The notes under the pieces: generated by a model
Told to the model about the DNA's origin: nothing
The model's database searches: none
The model's input: the letters and a program-made list of their open reading frames with translations, nothing else
Source of the DNA: an uncultured Collinsella sp.
GTDB taxonomy: Bacteria > Actinomycetota > Coriobacteriia > Coriobacteriales > Coriobacteriaceae
Reading direction: 5' to 3'
NCBI GenBank assembly: GCA_934630375.1
Contig: CAKTVQ010000001.1
Coordinates: 124,001-188,000, forward strand
DNA: 64,000 nucleotides
Part shown: piece after piece, positions 48,944 through 58,500 of the stretch
Layout: every line of letters begins with the position of its first letter
How positions within the stretch are numbered: the first letter of the stretch is position 1
Made by a program: the position numbers and the translations under genes

Positions 48944-49930
48944 ATGCCGATTAATGATCCCGAGAAGTCGGAGAATATGCGCAAGTCCATCCGCGTGTAT
49001 TCCGGTTCCTCCAACCGTCCCCTCGCTCAGAAGATTGCTGAGTACCTTGGGGTCGAGCTTTCGGGCCTTACGCTAAAGCAGTTCGCCAATGGTGAGATTT
49101 ACGCCCGCTACGACGAGACCGTCCGCGGCGCCGACGTCTTCCTGATTCAGTCCGTGGCCGGCAGCAACGTCAACGACATGCTCATGGAGCTGCTCATCGC
49201 CACCGACGCTGCCAAGCGCGCATCCGCCCGCTCCATCACCGCCGTTATCACCCACTACGGCTATGCCCGCCAGGACCGCAAGGCCGGCCCGCGCGAGCCC
49301 ATCACCGCCCGCCTCGTCGCCAACCTGCTCGAGCGCGCCGGCGTCAACCGCATCATCACCCTCGACCTGCACCAGGGCCAGATCCAGGGCTTCTTCGATA
49401 TCCCGGTTAACCACCTGTCCGCACTGCCGCTGTTTGGCCAGTACTACAACGACATGCACTTCGACACCGACAACCTGGTTGTCGTCTCCCCCGACGTGGG
49501 TCGCGCCAAGGCCGCCAAGAAGCTGTCCGACATGCTCGGCTGCGACCTGGCCATCGCCCACAAGGGCCGTCCGCGCCACAACGCCGCCGAGGTCATGGGC
49601 ATCATCGGTGACATCAAGGGCAAGACCTGCATCATCAACGACGACATGATCGACACCGCTGGCACCCTGTGCGCCAACGTCAAGGAGCTCAAGGCTATGG
49701 GCGCCGGCGACATCTACGTCTGCGCCACCCACGGCATCTTCTCCGGTCCGGCCATCGAGCGCCTGAACGATGCCCCCATCGTCGAGTGCGTCGTCACCGA
49801 CGCCATCCCCGTCGAGGTCGGCGGCAAGATCAAGACTATCTCGGTCGCCGAGGAGTTCGCTCAGGCCATCTCCGCCGTTTACCACGAGGAGCCCGTCTCC
49901 ACGCTCGTCGGCGGCGACTTCGCGCTGTAG
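48944..49930 (+). CDS. prs: Ribose-phosphate pyrophosphokinase
   Basis: Makes PRPP for nucleotide, His and Trp synthesis. 328 residues. It shows YSGSSNRPLAQKIAEYLGVE, FANGEIYARYDETVRG, YGYARQDRKAGPREPITA (ATP flexible loop), LDLHQGQIQGFFDIPVNHL and the PRPP loop NDDMIDTAGTL. Slight N-terminal extension (MPINDPEKSENMRK). AAGGAGAAGG precedes the ATG. Monocistronic, between a promoter and a perfect terminator. Confidence 0.96.
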   Translation: MPINDPEKSENMRKSIRVYSGSSNRPLAQKIAEYLGVELSGLTLKQFANGEIYARYDETVRGADVFLIQSVAGSNVNDMLMELLIATDAAKRASARSITAVITHYGYARQDRKAGPREPITARLVANLLERAGVNRIITLDLHQGQIQGFFDIPVNHLSALPLFGQYYNDMHFDTDNLVVVSPDVGRAKAAKKLSDMLGCDLAIAHKGRPRHNAAEVMGIIGDIKGKTCIINDDMIDTAGTLCANVKELKAMGAGDIYVCATHGIFSGPAIERLNDAPIVECVVTDAIPVEVGGKIKTISVAEEFAQAISAVYHEEPVSTLVGGDFAL

Positions 49931-49963
49931 TCTACTGCGCATCGCATCATCTTCGATGTTTTT

Positions 49964-49998
49964 AAAGGGTCGGAAGCATGCTTCCGACCCTTTTTCTA
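49964..49998 (+). terminator. Terminator after prs
   Basis: Perfect 15-bp-arm palindrome AAAGGGTCGGAAGCA/TGCTTCCGACCCTTT followed by TTCT, 33 bp after the prs stop. Confidence 0.88.
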
Positions 49999-50015
49999 TT
50001 CCTCGTCAACCTGCC

Positions 50016-50220
50016 CTGGACAGTTAGTTCAGATACGTATTTATTTAAAGCCCCAAAGGGCCGTTCGGAGCTTTCTGAGCTCCCCGGCGGACGCTATGCC
50101 GCCCAAAACTCATCGTTTTCGAGCATTACCGCTGCACATTTACCCTCAAATCGTCCTCGAGGGCCCTTAGAAACGCCTCGAACGCGCGATGCCTTATACG
50201 TATCTGAACTAACTGTCCAG
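50016..50220. repeat. Family C element, copy C1 (205 bp)
   Basis: Perfect 25-bp terminal inverted repeats (50016-50040; 50196-50220) starting CTGGACAGTTAGTTCAGATA and ending in the palindrome ATACGTAT. The 155-bp interior encodes nothing recognisable and is unrelated to that of C2. It lies 162 bp upstream of the Vsr-like gene. The gap 49931-50382 otherwise holds only the prs terminator and a putative promoter region. Confidence 0.85.
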
Positions 50221-50382
50221 TAGCTATCGTCAACCCTCGCGGTAGAGCTCGATTTCCCGCAATCCCCTCAACCAATTCCTCCGACTTCATAACACCCAGC
50301 CGTTCATGGCACACAACACCCCACTGAGCGAAAAGAACGACTCGGCGACCGCGTTTCGCCAACGGCTTAGTACCTTGTAGTT

Positions 50383-51510
50383 ATGACGACCGTGATTTCA
50401 CATCTTTCCGCCCTCCGCGCGATTCGCCGCGCACGACGGGCTTACTCTGCGCTTCCGTGGGACTCCATCGACGTCGGACAGCAATCACAAGCTCTGGCTG
50501 GCTGCATCCCCAATAATGACGCCATAGACTTTGACGCGCTTTCGATGCTCGATGCCTGGAATGAAGACGATTCCGAGCTGCTCGATCTTCTCGTTTCAAA
50601 CGAAGACAACAGACGTCCCGACAAGCGACTTCTTCAGCATATTCTCTCTGCCCCGCTTCCCGAAGGGGCGATTATGCACATCGAGGCTGACATCTATGCC
50701 ACATCCCCTGCCATGACGGCCCTGCTGTGTTCCAAAAATGAATCGGTTACCAAAACCTTAATGCTTCTCATGGAGCTGCTCGGAACGTATTCTCTTCCGC
50801 CCGAGGCAACCTACCCCATCGCCTATGACGACATCTGGCCCAAGGCCGACACCTTCGAAGCGACGAACGATCTCGATTGCCGGAGCGACCAGTCGGTGGC
50901 CGAGCAGCAAAATGAAACCCGCTACGAACAGGCGCACTACAAATGCGAGCCAGCCACGACCATCGAGGAACTCGAGGCGATCGCACGGTTCGCAAAAAGC
51001 AGCTCATATACCTCGTTTCGCACAGCCGTCAAACTTGCCCGACCCGGATCTGCATCCCCAGCCGAATCCCTAATGTTTGCTGTTCTCGGAGCGCCCTTGC
51101 GCTTTGGCGGATTCGGGTGTTGCAGCCTGCCCATGGGCGGCCTGCTACTCAACTATCGAGTCGACTTCGACACCCTTGCGGTCAACATGTCCTCGGGCAT
51201 CCCCTACGCCATCTGCGACTTATATTGCCCGGCAGCCGGTGTCGACAACGAATACAACGGAATTGGGCATGAGCTTCAAAACGCTCGCATCCACGATGGC
51301 AATCGAAATAATGGCCTCAAGGCAATGGGCATCCACGTCCTGGTTATCAATCGCGACCAGATGAAAGACCTTGTTGCACTCGAAGCCTTCGCCCAAACGA
51401 TGCATCGACTCGCGGGAGTCCGATTCCGTTACCGTATCAAGGGCTATCGCAAGCGTCAGGCCGCTTGGCTCAACGCTCTGCGGGCCGGAATCGGCCTTGC
51501 GCCGGTCTAA
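50383..51510 (+). CDS. Vsr/DUF559-like nuclease-fold protein
   Basis: Protein of 375 residues. The N-terminal 200 residues are helical and unassigned. The C-terminal half shows GSASPAESLMFAVLGAPLRF, then LNYRVDF, YAICDLYCP, VDNEYNGIGHE and GLKAMGIHVLVINRDQM. This is the Glu / Asp / Glu-Tyr-x-Gly-x-x-His / G-hydrophobic order of the Vsr-like (DUF559) endonuclease fold. Many such proteins occur in Coriobacteria as variable orphans, possibly in defence or mobile DNA; the function is not known. It is bracketed by family C elements on both sides. Start ATG at 50383 has no strong ribosome-binding site. Confidence 0.7.
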   Translation: MTTVISHLSALRAIRRARRAYSALPWDSIDVGQQSQALAGCIPNNDAIDFDALSMLDAWNEDDSELLDLLVSNEDNRRPDKRLLQHILSAPLPEGAIMHIEADIYATSPAMTALLCSKNESVTKTLMLLMELLGTYSLPPEATYPIAYDDIWPKADTFEATNDLDCRSDQSVAEQQNETRYEQAHYKCEPATTIEELEAIARFAKSSSYTSFRTAVKLARPGSASPAESLMFAVLGAPLRFGGFGCCSLPMGGLLLNYRVDFDTLAVNMSSGIPYAICDLYCPAAGVDNEYNGIGHELQNARIHDGNRNNGLKAMGIHVLVINRDQMKDLVALEAFAQTMHRLAGVRFRYRIKGYRKRQAAWLNALRAGIGLAPV

Positions 51511-51542
51511 ACGGCGAATCGCCCGTGCGCCGTCGAGCAGGG

Positions 51543-51747
51543 CTGGACAGTTAGTTCAGATACGTATAAATAGACACACTGAATTAGGCTATTTTGCAGT
51601 CATCTCTATACCATTCGTCCTATTTGAAGGCCGGGTAGACTTCAAAACAGCGTCATATGGACTAACTGGAGCACCAATACAGCGCCGCGGCATCGAATTA
51701 GGCAATCCGGTGGCCCAAGCTTTATACGTATCTGAACTAACTGTCCA
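51543..51747. repeat. Family C element, copy C2 (205 bp)
   Basis: Same terminal repeats as C1 (51543-51567; 51723/51724-51747, with the outermost base of the right arm changed) and exactly the same length, but an unrelated, AT-richer interior. It lies 32 bp after the Vsr-like gene. With a possible TTGACA box at 51803-51808 for pth it fills the gap 51511-51861. Confidence 0.85.
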
Positions 51748-51861
51748 CCTCGGCTTTCGACGGCCGCCCAAACGCACCCAAATAACCTCAATTGCCCACC
51801 ATTTGACAGCAGCAACAGGGTCGCTCACCATAGCAGGCGACAAATCGACGAAAGGACAAAC

Positions 51862-52491
51862 ATGGCAGCTGCACAGCCGCTTAAGATTCGCATGGTTGCC
51901 GGGCTTGGCAACCCGGGCGAGGAATATGCCGAGACCCGCCACAACGCCGGCTTTAAGGCAATCGACGAGCTGGCCCGTCAGGCCGGCGTCACGTACTGGA
52001 AAAACCAGGCCGGTGCCGAGGTCGCGCTCATCAATATCAACGACCCCGAGGAAGAAGGTGGCAAGCGCCAGATTGTGCTGGTCAAGCCGCAGTCGTACAT
52101 GAACACCTCGGGCGGCCCCATCTCCAAGCTCTGCCGCGAGTACAAGATCAAGGCCGAAGAGCTGCTCGTGATTCACGACGAGCTCGATATTCCCGCCGGC
52201 GATGTGCGCGTCAAGGTGGGCGGCGGCCATGCCGGCCACAACGGCCTGCGCTCCATCATCGACAAGATGGGCAGTCGCGACTTTAGCCGCATCCGCACCG
52301 GCATCGGCAACCCTCCCGGCAAGATGGCCGTCGCCGACTACGTGCTTAAGCAGCTGCGCGCCCGCGAGGCCGAGGACTTCCAGGACACCTGCGCCCGCGC
52401 CGCCGATGCCGCCGGCCTGGCGATCGTGCACGGCGTGGTCTATGCCCGCGACCACGTCAACGGCGCCGCCTCCGCCAACGGCAAGCACTAA
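51862..52491 (+). CDS. pth: Peptidyl-tRNA hydrolase
   Basis: Recycles stalled peptidyl-tRNAs. 209 residues. Visible are VAGLGNPGEEYAETRHNAGF with the catalytic His, KPQSYMNTSGGP, IHDELDIPAGDVRVKVGGGHAGHNGLRSI and IRTGIGNPP. CGAAAGGA precedes the ATG. Length is normal. Followed by repeat element D. Confidence 0.96.
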   Translation: MAAAQPLKIRMVAGLGNPGEEYAETRHNAGFKAIDELARQAGVTYWKNQAGAEVALININDPEEEGGKRQIVLVKPQSYMNTSGGPISKLCREYKIKAEELLVIHDELDIPAGDVRVKVGGGHAGHNGLRSIIDKMGSRDFSRIRTGIGNPPGKMAVADYVLKQLRAREAEDFQDTCARAADAAGLAIVHGVVYARDHVNGAASANGKH

Positions 52492-52503
52492 AACCTACCA
52501 TTT

Positions 52504-52681
52504 AGGGACAGGTTTATTTTGGCAGGTTTTATCTGCGGAAACATTGCAACGGCCGCATTGCAATAAGCCCCGCGCCGCCATGCACGCATAGCGCCCCAAA
52601 GGGGGCCGGCCTCATCACAACCCGAGGCCGGCCCCCTTTGCCGTTTTGCCTGATAAAACCTGCCAAAATAAACCTGTCCCT
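52504..52681. repeat. Family D element (178 bp) enclosing a terminator
   Basis: Perfect 30-bp terminal inverted repeats (52504-52533; 52652-52681) starting AGGGACAGGTTTATTTTGGC. Inside, 52598-52639 forms a 15-bp GC-rich hairpin with a TTT end that can terminate pth transcription. It fills most of the gap 52492-52865. Confidence 0.85.
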
Positions 52682-52754
52682 TTTTGGTAGGTCGAACCGG
52701 ATAAACCCTTTTCCCACCTGCCGAAGATACACGTAAGCGACATGTCCATGAGGG

Positions 52755-52760
52755 TATAAT
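52755..52760 (+). promoter_or_regulatory. -10 box TATAAT for the nfnAB-like operon
   Basis: Consensus TATAAT 106 bp upstream of the first ATG; no clear -35. The long leader to 52865 ends with AGAGAGGGG before the start codon. Confidence 0.6.
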
Positions 52761-52865
52761 TTGCACCGTATGTCTGCACAACGCCTGTGCGCGTACGGTT
52801 TTACTCGGGCTACCGTCCATTTCCGTGGAGGCACGGTTCGGCGGCCCTAACAAGAGAGGGGTTCT

Positions 52866-53705
52866 ATGTATAAGATCCTGGAGAAGACGCAGTTCTCGGA
52901 GAAGGTGTTCAAGTTCCGCATCGAGGCGCCCGCAATCGCCAAGCATGCGCACGCTGGACAGTTCCTCATGGTTCGCGCCAACGAGACGGGCGAGCGCGTC
53001 CCGTTTACCCTGGCCGGCTGGAACGGTGACGAGGGCTGGGTCGAGTTCATCTTCATGGTGATCGGCAAGACCACCGAGATGCTTTCCACCTACGAGGCCG
53101 GCGAGTCGCTGCGCGACGTCGTGGGCCCGCTGGGCGTTCCCACCGAGATGGCCGAGGGCCCCTGCGCCGTCATTGGCGGCGGCGTCGGCCTGGCAATTGC
53201 CTTCCCGGTCGCCAAGCACCTGGTCGAGACCGGTCACGAGGTGCACGCCATCATGGGCGCCCGCACCAAGGACCTCCTGCTCATGGAGGACCAGTTCCGC
53301 GAGCTCCTCGACGAGGACCACATCCACATCACCACTGACGACGGTTCCTACGGCGAGCAGGGCGTTGTCACCGCTCCGCTGGAGCGCCTGCTGCAGGACA
53401 AGGCCGTGAGCCAGGTCTTCTGCGTCGGCCCCGTTCCGATGATGAAGTTCTCGACCCTCACCGCCCAGAAGTACGACACCCCCATCACCGCGTCCCTCAA
53501 CCCCATCATGGTTGACGGCACCGGCATGTGCGGCTGCTGCCGCGTCGAGGTGGGCGGCGTGACCAAGTTCGCTTGCGTCGACGGCCCCGACTTCGATGCC
53601 ACCCTGGTCGACTGGGATGACCTTCGTGCCCGCCAGGCCGCCTACCGTTCCGAAGAGGGCGAGTCCCTCAAGGCCTATGAGGAAAAGAGCTGCGCATGCC
53701 ACTAG
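52866..53705 (+). CDS. nfnA: Ferredoxin-NADP reductase subunit alpha (NfnA/SudB-like)
   Basis: FAD/NAD-binding electron-transfer subunit of 279 residues. It has an N-terminal FAD-binding beta barrel (VPFTLAGWN), a nucleotide-binding half (GGGVGLAIAFPVAKHL) and a [2Fe-2S] site CGCCRVEVGG...C near the C-terminus. With the next protein it forms either the electron-bifurcating NfnAB transhydrogenase or a GltA-type NADPH-dependent enzyme. The end overlaps the next gene by 10 bp. Confidence 0.9.
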   Translation: MYKILEKTQFSEKVFKFRIEAPAIAKHAHAGQFLMVRANETGERVPFTLAGWNGDEGWVEFIFMVIGKTTEMLSTYEAGESLRDVVGPLGVPTEMAEGPCAVIGGGVGLAIAFPVAKHLVETGHEVHAIMGARTKDLLLMEDQFRELLDEDHIHITTDDGSYGEQGVVTAPLERLLQDKAVSQVFCVGPVPMMKFSTLTAQKYDTPITASLNPIMVDGTGMCGCCRVEVGGVTKFACVDGPDFDATLVDWDDLRARQAAYRSEEGESLKAYEEKSCACH

Positions 53706-55105
53706 TTAACGGTCGTTTCGTTGCCGATATGAAGTCGCCCCGCACCCCCGATAACGAGGAGCCGGCTGCCGAGCGCGCCTGCGACTTCCGCCCCGTCGAC
53801 AAGGGCTTCACCGAGGAGATGGCGCTGGCCGAGGCCGAGCGCTGCCTCAACTGCAAGAAGCCGTTCTGTGTTGAGGGCTGCCCCGTCAACATCAACATCC
53901 CCCGCTTTATCGAGCAGATCCGCGCGAAGGACTTCGGCGGCGCTCTCGATACCATCCGCGAGGACTCCATGCTTCCCGCCATCTGCGGCCGCGTCTGCCC
54001 GCAGGAGAACCAGTGCGAGGGCAAGTGCATCCGTGGTAAGAAGTCCGAGCCCGTGGCCATCGGCCAGCTCGAGCGCTTCCTGGGTGATCGCCCCGAGCTC
54101 GCCTCCACGCCCAAGATGGCCCCCAAGAACGGCAAGAAGGTCGCCGTCGTCGGCTCCGGCCCGTCCGGCATCACCTGCGCCGGCGAGCTCGCCCGTAACG
54201 GTTTTGACGTCACCGTCTTTGAGGCCTTCTTTACCGGCGGCGGCGTGCTGGTCTACGGCATCCCCGAGTTCCGTCTGCCCAAGGCAGTCGTCAAGCGCGA
54301 GATTGACGGCCTGGAGGACATGGGCGTCAAGTTTGAGTACAACTCCGTCGTGGGCAACATGGCCACGGCCGAGGAGCTGTTCGAGCAGGGCTTCGACGCC
54401 ATCTACGTGGCGACCGGCGCTGGCCTGCCCAAGTTCCTCAACGTCCCCGGCGAGAACCTGCCCAACGTCTTCTTCGCAAACGAGTACCTCACCCGCGTGA
54501 ACCTGATGAAGGCCAACAAGTTCCCCGAGTACGACACCCCCACCAAGCACGGCAAGAACGTCGTCGTCTTTGGTGGCGGCAACGTGGCTATGGACGCCGT
54601 TCGTACCGCCAAGCGTCTGGGCGCCGAGCACGCCATCATCGCCTACCGTCGTACCGAGGACGAGATGCCCTGCCGTCGCGCCGAGCTGCACCATGCTAAG
54701 GCCGAGGGCGTCGAGGTTCTGCCGCTCGTTTCCCCGCTCGAGTTTGTCGCTGGCGAGGATGGCTCCGTGTGCGCCGTCAAGGTCCAGAAGATGGAGCTCG
54801 GCGAGCCCGACGAGTCCGGCCGTCGTCGCCCGGTGCCCATCGAGGGCGCCATCGAGGAGATCCCCTGCGACGTCGCGATCTCGGCTATCGGCACCAACGC
54901 CAACCCCTTCGCTGCCAAGATCGGCGGCAAGATGGAGCTCAACAAGTGGGGCTACATCGTCGCCGACGAGGAGACCGGCCAGACCACCGATCCCCGCATC
55001 TGGGCCGGCGGCGACATCGTCACCGGTGCCGCTACGGTCATTCTGGCGATGGGCGCCGGCAAGAAGGCCGCCGCTTCCATCACCAAGAGCCTGCTGGGCG
55101 AGTAA
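53696..55105 (+). CDS. nfnB: NADPH-dependent glutamate synthase-like / NfnB subunit
   Basis: Flavoprotein of 469 residues. The N-terminal ferredoxin-like region has two [4Fe-4S] motifs (CLNCKKPFCVEGCP and CGRVCPQENQCEGKC). Two Rossmann domains follow with GSGPSGITCAGELA and GGGNVAMDAVRTAKRLGA, and a closing FAD motif (WAGGDIVTGAATVILAMGAG). It pairs with the preceding subunit to move electrons among NADH, NADPH and ferredoxin, complementing the Ech hydrogenase. The exact name (NfnB, SudA or GltA) cannot be fixed by sequence reading. Confidence 0.92.
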   Translation: MPLVNGRFVADMKSPRTPDNEEPAAERACDFRPVDKGFTEEMALAEAERCLNCKKPFCVEGCPVNINIPRFIEQIRAKDFGGALDTIREDSMLPAICGRVCPQENQCEGKCIRGKKSEPVAIGQLERFLGDRPELASTPKMAPKNGKKVAVVGSGPSGITCAGELARNGFDVTVFEAFFTGGGVLVYGIPEFRLPKAVVKREIDGLEDMGVKFEYNSVVGNMATAEELFEQGFDAIYVATGAGLPKFLNVPGENLPNVFFANEYLTRVNLMKANKFPEYDTPTKHGKNVVVFGGGNVAMDAVRTAKRLGAEHAIIAYRRTEDEMPCRRAELHHAKAEGVEVLPLVSPLEFVAGEDGSVCAVKVQKMELGEPDESGRRRPVPIEGAIEEIPCDVAISAIGTNANPFAAKIGGKMELNKWGYIVADEETGQTTDPRIWAGGDIVTGAATVILAMGAGKKAAASITKSLLGE

Positions 55106-55136
55106 TCACCTGCAGCACTAGCCACCAAACGGCAAA

Positions 55137-55172
55137 GTCCCCGTCGAGCACACGCCCGGCGGGGACTTTTTT
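55137..55172 (+). terminator. Terminator of nfnAB
   Basis: GTCCCCGTCG-N10-CGGCGGGGAC (one G-T pair) followed by TTTTTTC, 31 bp after the stop. Confidence 0.85.
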
Positions 55173-55247
55173 CTATGCCGGCAGCCCAAACCACGACGAT
55201 GGGGACAGGCACCTTTGTGGTGGTTTTGGACTCGGCCGACCGATTTG

Positions 55248-55463
55248 TCTCGATCTGTAACACGTGGAGCCCGTTGAGCATCGTAGTTGTTACAGATCGA
55301 GATATTGCTCCAGCCGCCCCCGCTTTATCTCAATCTGCAACAGTTAGAGGCCAAATTCCTCGCTACGTGTTACAGATCGAGACGTTAGGTTGGCAGCCGA
55401 ACAGTTCATCTCAATCTGTAACACCTGGAGCCCAAATATCTGGCTTGGTGTTACAGATTGAGA
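55248..55463. repeat. Family F array, locus F2 (three 55-nt units)
   Basis: Units 55248-55302, 55328-55382 and 55409-55463. Each is TCTCRATCTGYAACA, 25 nt, then the inverted 15-mer; spacers between units are 25 and 26 nt. It is preceded by GGGGACAGGCACCTTTG, also found before F3. It lies between the nfnAB terminator and the 3' end of the large surface protein gene. No gene in 55173-55500. Confidence 0.88.
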
Positions 55464-55500
55464 TCTAGCAAAAGCCGAGGATGGGCGCCGTCATCAAAAC

Positions 55501-58500
55501 CTAGCGCTTGCGGCGCTTGGTCGCGGCGATGCCGGCTGCGACGACCGTTGCTCCGGCGATACCCAAGGCGACGACCGTCATACCGGTGTCGTCACCTGTG
55601 TTGGCAAGCTTCGCGCCATCAGGCTTCTTGCCGCTCTTATCCTTACCCTTGGACTTGCTTGTCGTCACCGTGGTCGTGGTCGAGGTCGACCCACCCGTGG
55701 CGGTCCCGGTGCCGCCGCCCTGCTCGCCGCCACCAGGCGTCGGCTGCGGCTGCGGCTCGGGCGTCGGCTCCGGCTCGGGTGCCATCTCATCCGTCACCGT
55801 AATCGTAATGTTCAGACGCTCAGAATACTCGCTGTATGACATACCGGGGCGCTGCGCCGCAATACGAACGTACATGTTGCGATCGAGCGTCACGGGGCCG
55901 GTGTACTCCACGCGCCCGTCGTCCTTGCAGGGGCAGGTGTCATTGGTGGTGTACCAAATAGTGGCACCTTCCTCGGCCGAAAGCTCCAGCTTGGTACCCT
56001 TGGGCACCGTGATGTAGTTCTCCTTGGGCGACCATGCACCAAACGTCGTCGCACCAATCGTCGCCACCGGTCGCGCCGGTCGCACTGCCTCGGCAGACAC
56101 ACGAACGTCGACCTGCTTGGACAGCGCCGTGCCATCCACCGTCGCCGTCAGCGTCGTCAGACCCGGCAGAGCACCGTGCAACACAAACGTCGCGGCGCCG
56201 TTCTCACCTGTCACAGCCTGCATGGCATCCGCAGAGCAGATGGCCTCAGAATCCAGCCCAACACTAACCGTGGCGCCGGTAAACGGCTTGCCATCCTTAT
56301 CGGTCACGTATGCCACCAGCTCAAAGTCGTCGCCCTCGAGCATGGTCACCGCCTGTTCCACGTTGAGCTTGAGCTTGTCAGCCCGCATGCCCACGGCAAG
56401 CTCGCCACTCGCCCAGGCAGGCATCGCCGTGCCCGCATAGTTGCGAGCGCCGTCGAGGTCAAAGGCAACGGTCGGCCCCGCCTCGCGCGCATCGGCATAG
56501 CAGATACGCAACACGCGCGACAGCGGCTTGCCATCGGGGTCGTCCTGCTTATCGAGCCACTTATACGTCACGTCACCCAGTCCCTGCGCGTCCAGCGCGG
56601 CCACAGCGTCATCACTCGCGTCCATATACTGCGTAAACTCAATCTCAACACAGTCGGTATAGGCATGGACCGACGCCACCTCGGGTGCCGCCGTCGACAC
56701 CAGGGCAATGTTCACCTCGGTCTGAATCGGCGGCACACGCAGCCAGGCCGAACGCGCTTCCTCGTAACCGTCCTTGGTCACGCGCACCTGATACCAACCG
56801 GTCGGCGTATTCCAGTTGTAAGCACCGTCCGCACCCGTCGCAAGCGGGTTGGCCTGCTCATACTCCTCGGCATCCCAGCGTACGGCATTGGTGCCGTCCG
56901 CATCGTCGGCGCTCCACAGCTCAACCGTCGCACCCTCAACCGTGTTGGACAGTAGGCCCTCGTATACCACACCCGCAGGATCGGGCGCCGCCTTGGCAGC
57001 CACATTGCGATAACGCGCCTCAAAGATCGACTGCATCTTCTCGTCCGAGATCAAACCGTCCTTGTTGGCTTTGTAGACCTCGGCATCGGTCAGCTCGCCC
57101 CAGTTGACCGTAATACGGTTCTGGCATGCGCGCTCCACCTGCTCGCAGGCAACATCGTAAGCGCACTCGGCGTTCGTCAGCTTAATCGCGCGCTCCGAAC
57201 CGACGCTCGTTGAGGCGGCGTCATAGGCGGCGCCCACCACGGTACCCGCCGAACCGGCCGTCAGCACGCCGGCGATTGTCATAATGGAGCCCACTGCCAC
57301 ATCGGTGCTGTCGTGGCAGAGCTGGCGATACAGCAGATCCTCAAACGCACGTGCCTTCTCCATGGCGTCGCGCAGCGCGTAAATGCACTTCCAGTCGTCC
57401 TCGGTCTTCTCGGGCTTGGCAAGCAAGCGCGTATGCTGCAGCTCGTAGCCCTCGCGCTCGCCCTTCACCTTCTGCATACGGACGTTCACGTTCTCCCAGT
57501 TCTTGCTGGCATCGTTCACGCCGTAAATGCCGGTAAAGATGCCGATGCCCTGGGTCGCCGCGGGAAACGCCTGCCCGGCCGCCTTCCACGCGTCGGTCTT
57601 AAAGACCTGCCCGAACATCTCGCACTCGATCTTATAGCTCTTGAGCGAACGGATCGTGCGAATGAGCTTCATATGGGCGCTCACGTCGCCGTTGCGCTTC
57701 CAAGCCATAAGCCAGCCGCGGACCTTGGAGTTATTGAGGCTATGCACCACATTCCAGTTGTCGTACAGGGTGTCCAAAATGTCGCACTGCATGGCAATCG
57801 AGTTAAACAGCAGTGCCTGGTTTTTGTTGTTATTGGAGTTCTCGATAAACTCCGACTCGATATAGGCCGTCTGCTCGCCATCGGGCGCGGCGACCTTAAA
57901 GCCCTTGACGGTATCGTCGTCAGCCGCCTTGTAGCTCAGAGAACTGCCGAGTGCCTGGCCCAGATCGCTAAACCCGCTCGTCGACTGACCCTTATACTCG
58001 CTAGCCTTAATACCTGCGCACTTGTTGAGCGCCGCAGCGGTTGCGTCATTCCAGCTGCCGTATTGGTTGAGCTGGCCGATACCCAGCGACTGACCCACCA
58101 GGTCCTCGGCCTGCTGCGTAATGAACTCCGCACGCGACGCATGGTCGACGAGTTCCTTGAGTGCCGCAGCATCCGCGGCGTTCGTACCCTGGGCCGCCGC
58201 GAGTTCCTGGTACCAGTCCTCGCTGGTGCCGTAGGCGTCCTCAAAGATCATCTTATCCACGTTGACGCCATAGCTGTCGCCCTGCTTGGTCAACAGCGCC
58301 GACGACCCACCGACCGCAGCCTTGAGCTCGGCCGCAAACTGCGCGGCTTCGTCGTTGCCAGCATCATCGCCCTCGCCACCGCGAGCGGCGGGGGCGCGGC
58401 GGGCCTTGCGGGCGCTGCCGCCTTGGGCCTCATCGTCCGCTCCGGTCTCCTCGTCCTTGCCACCCTCCTCCTCGGCAAACGCATCGGCGACCATCTGATC

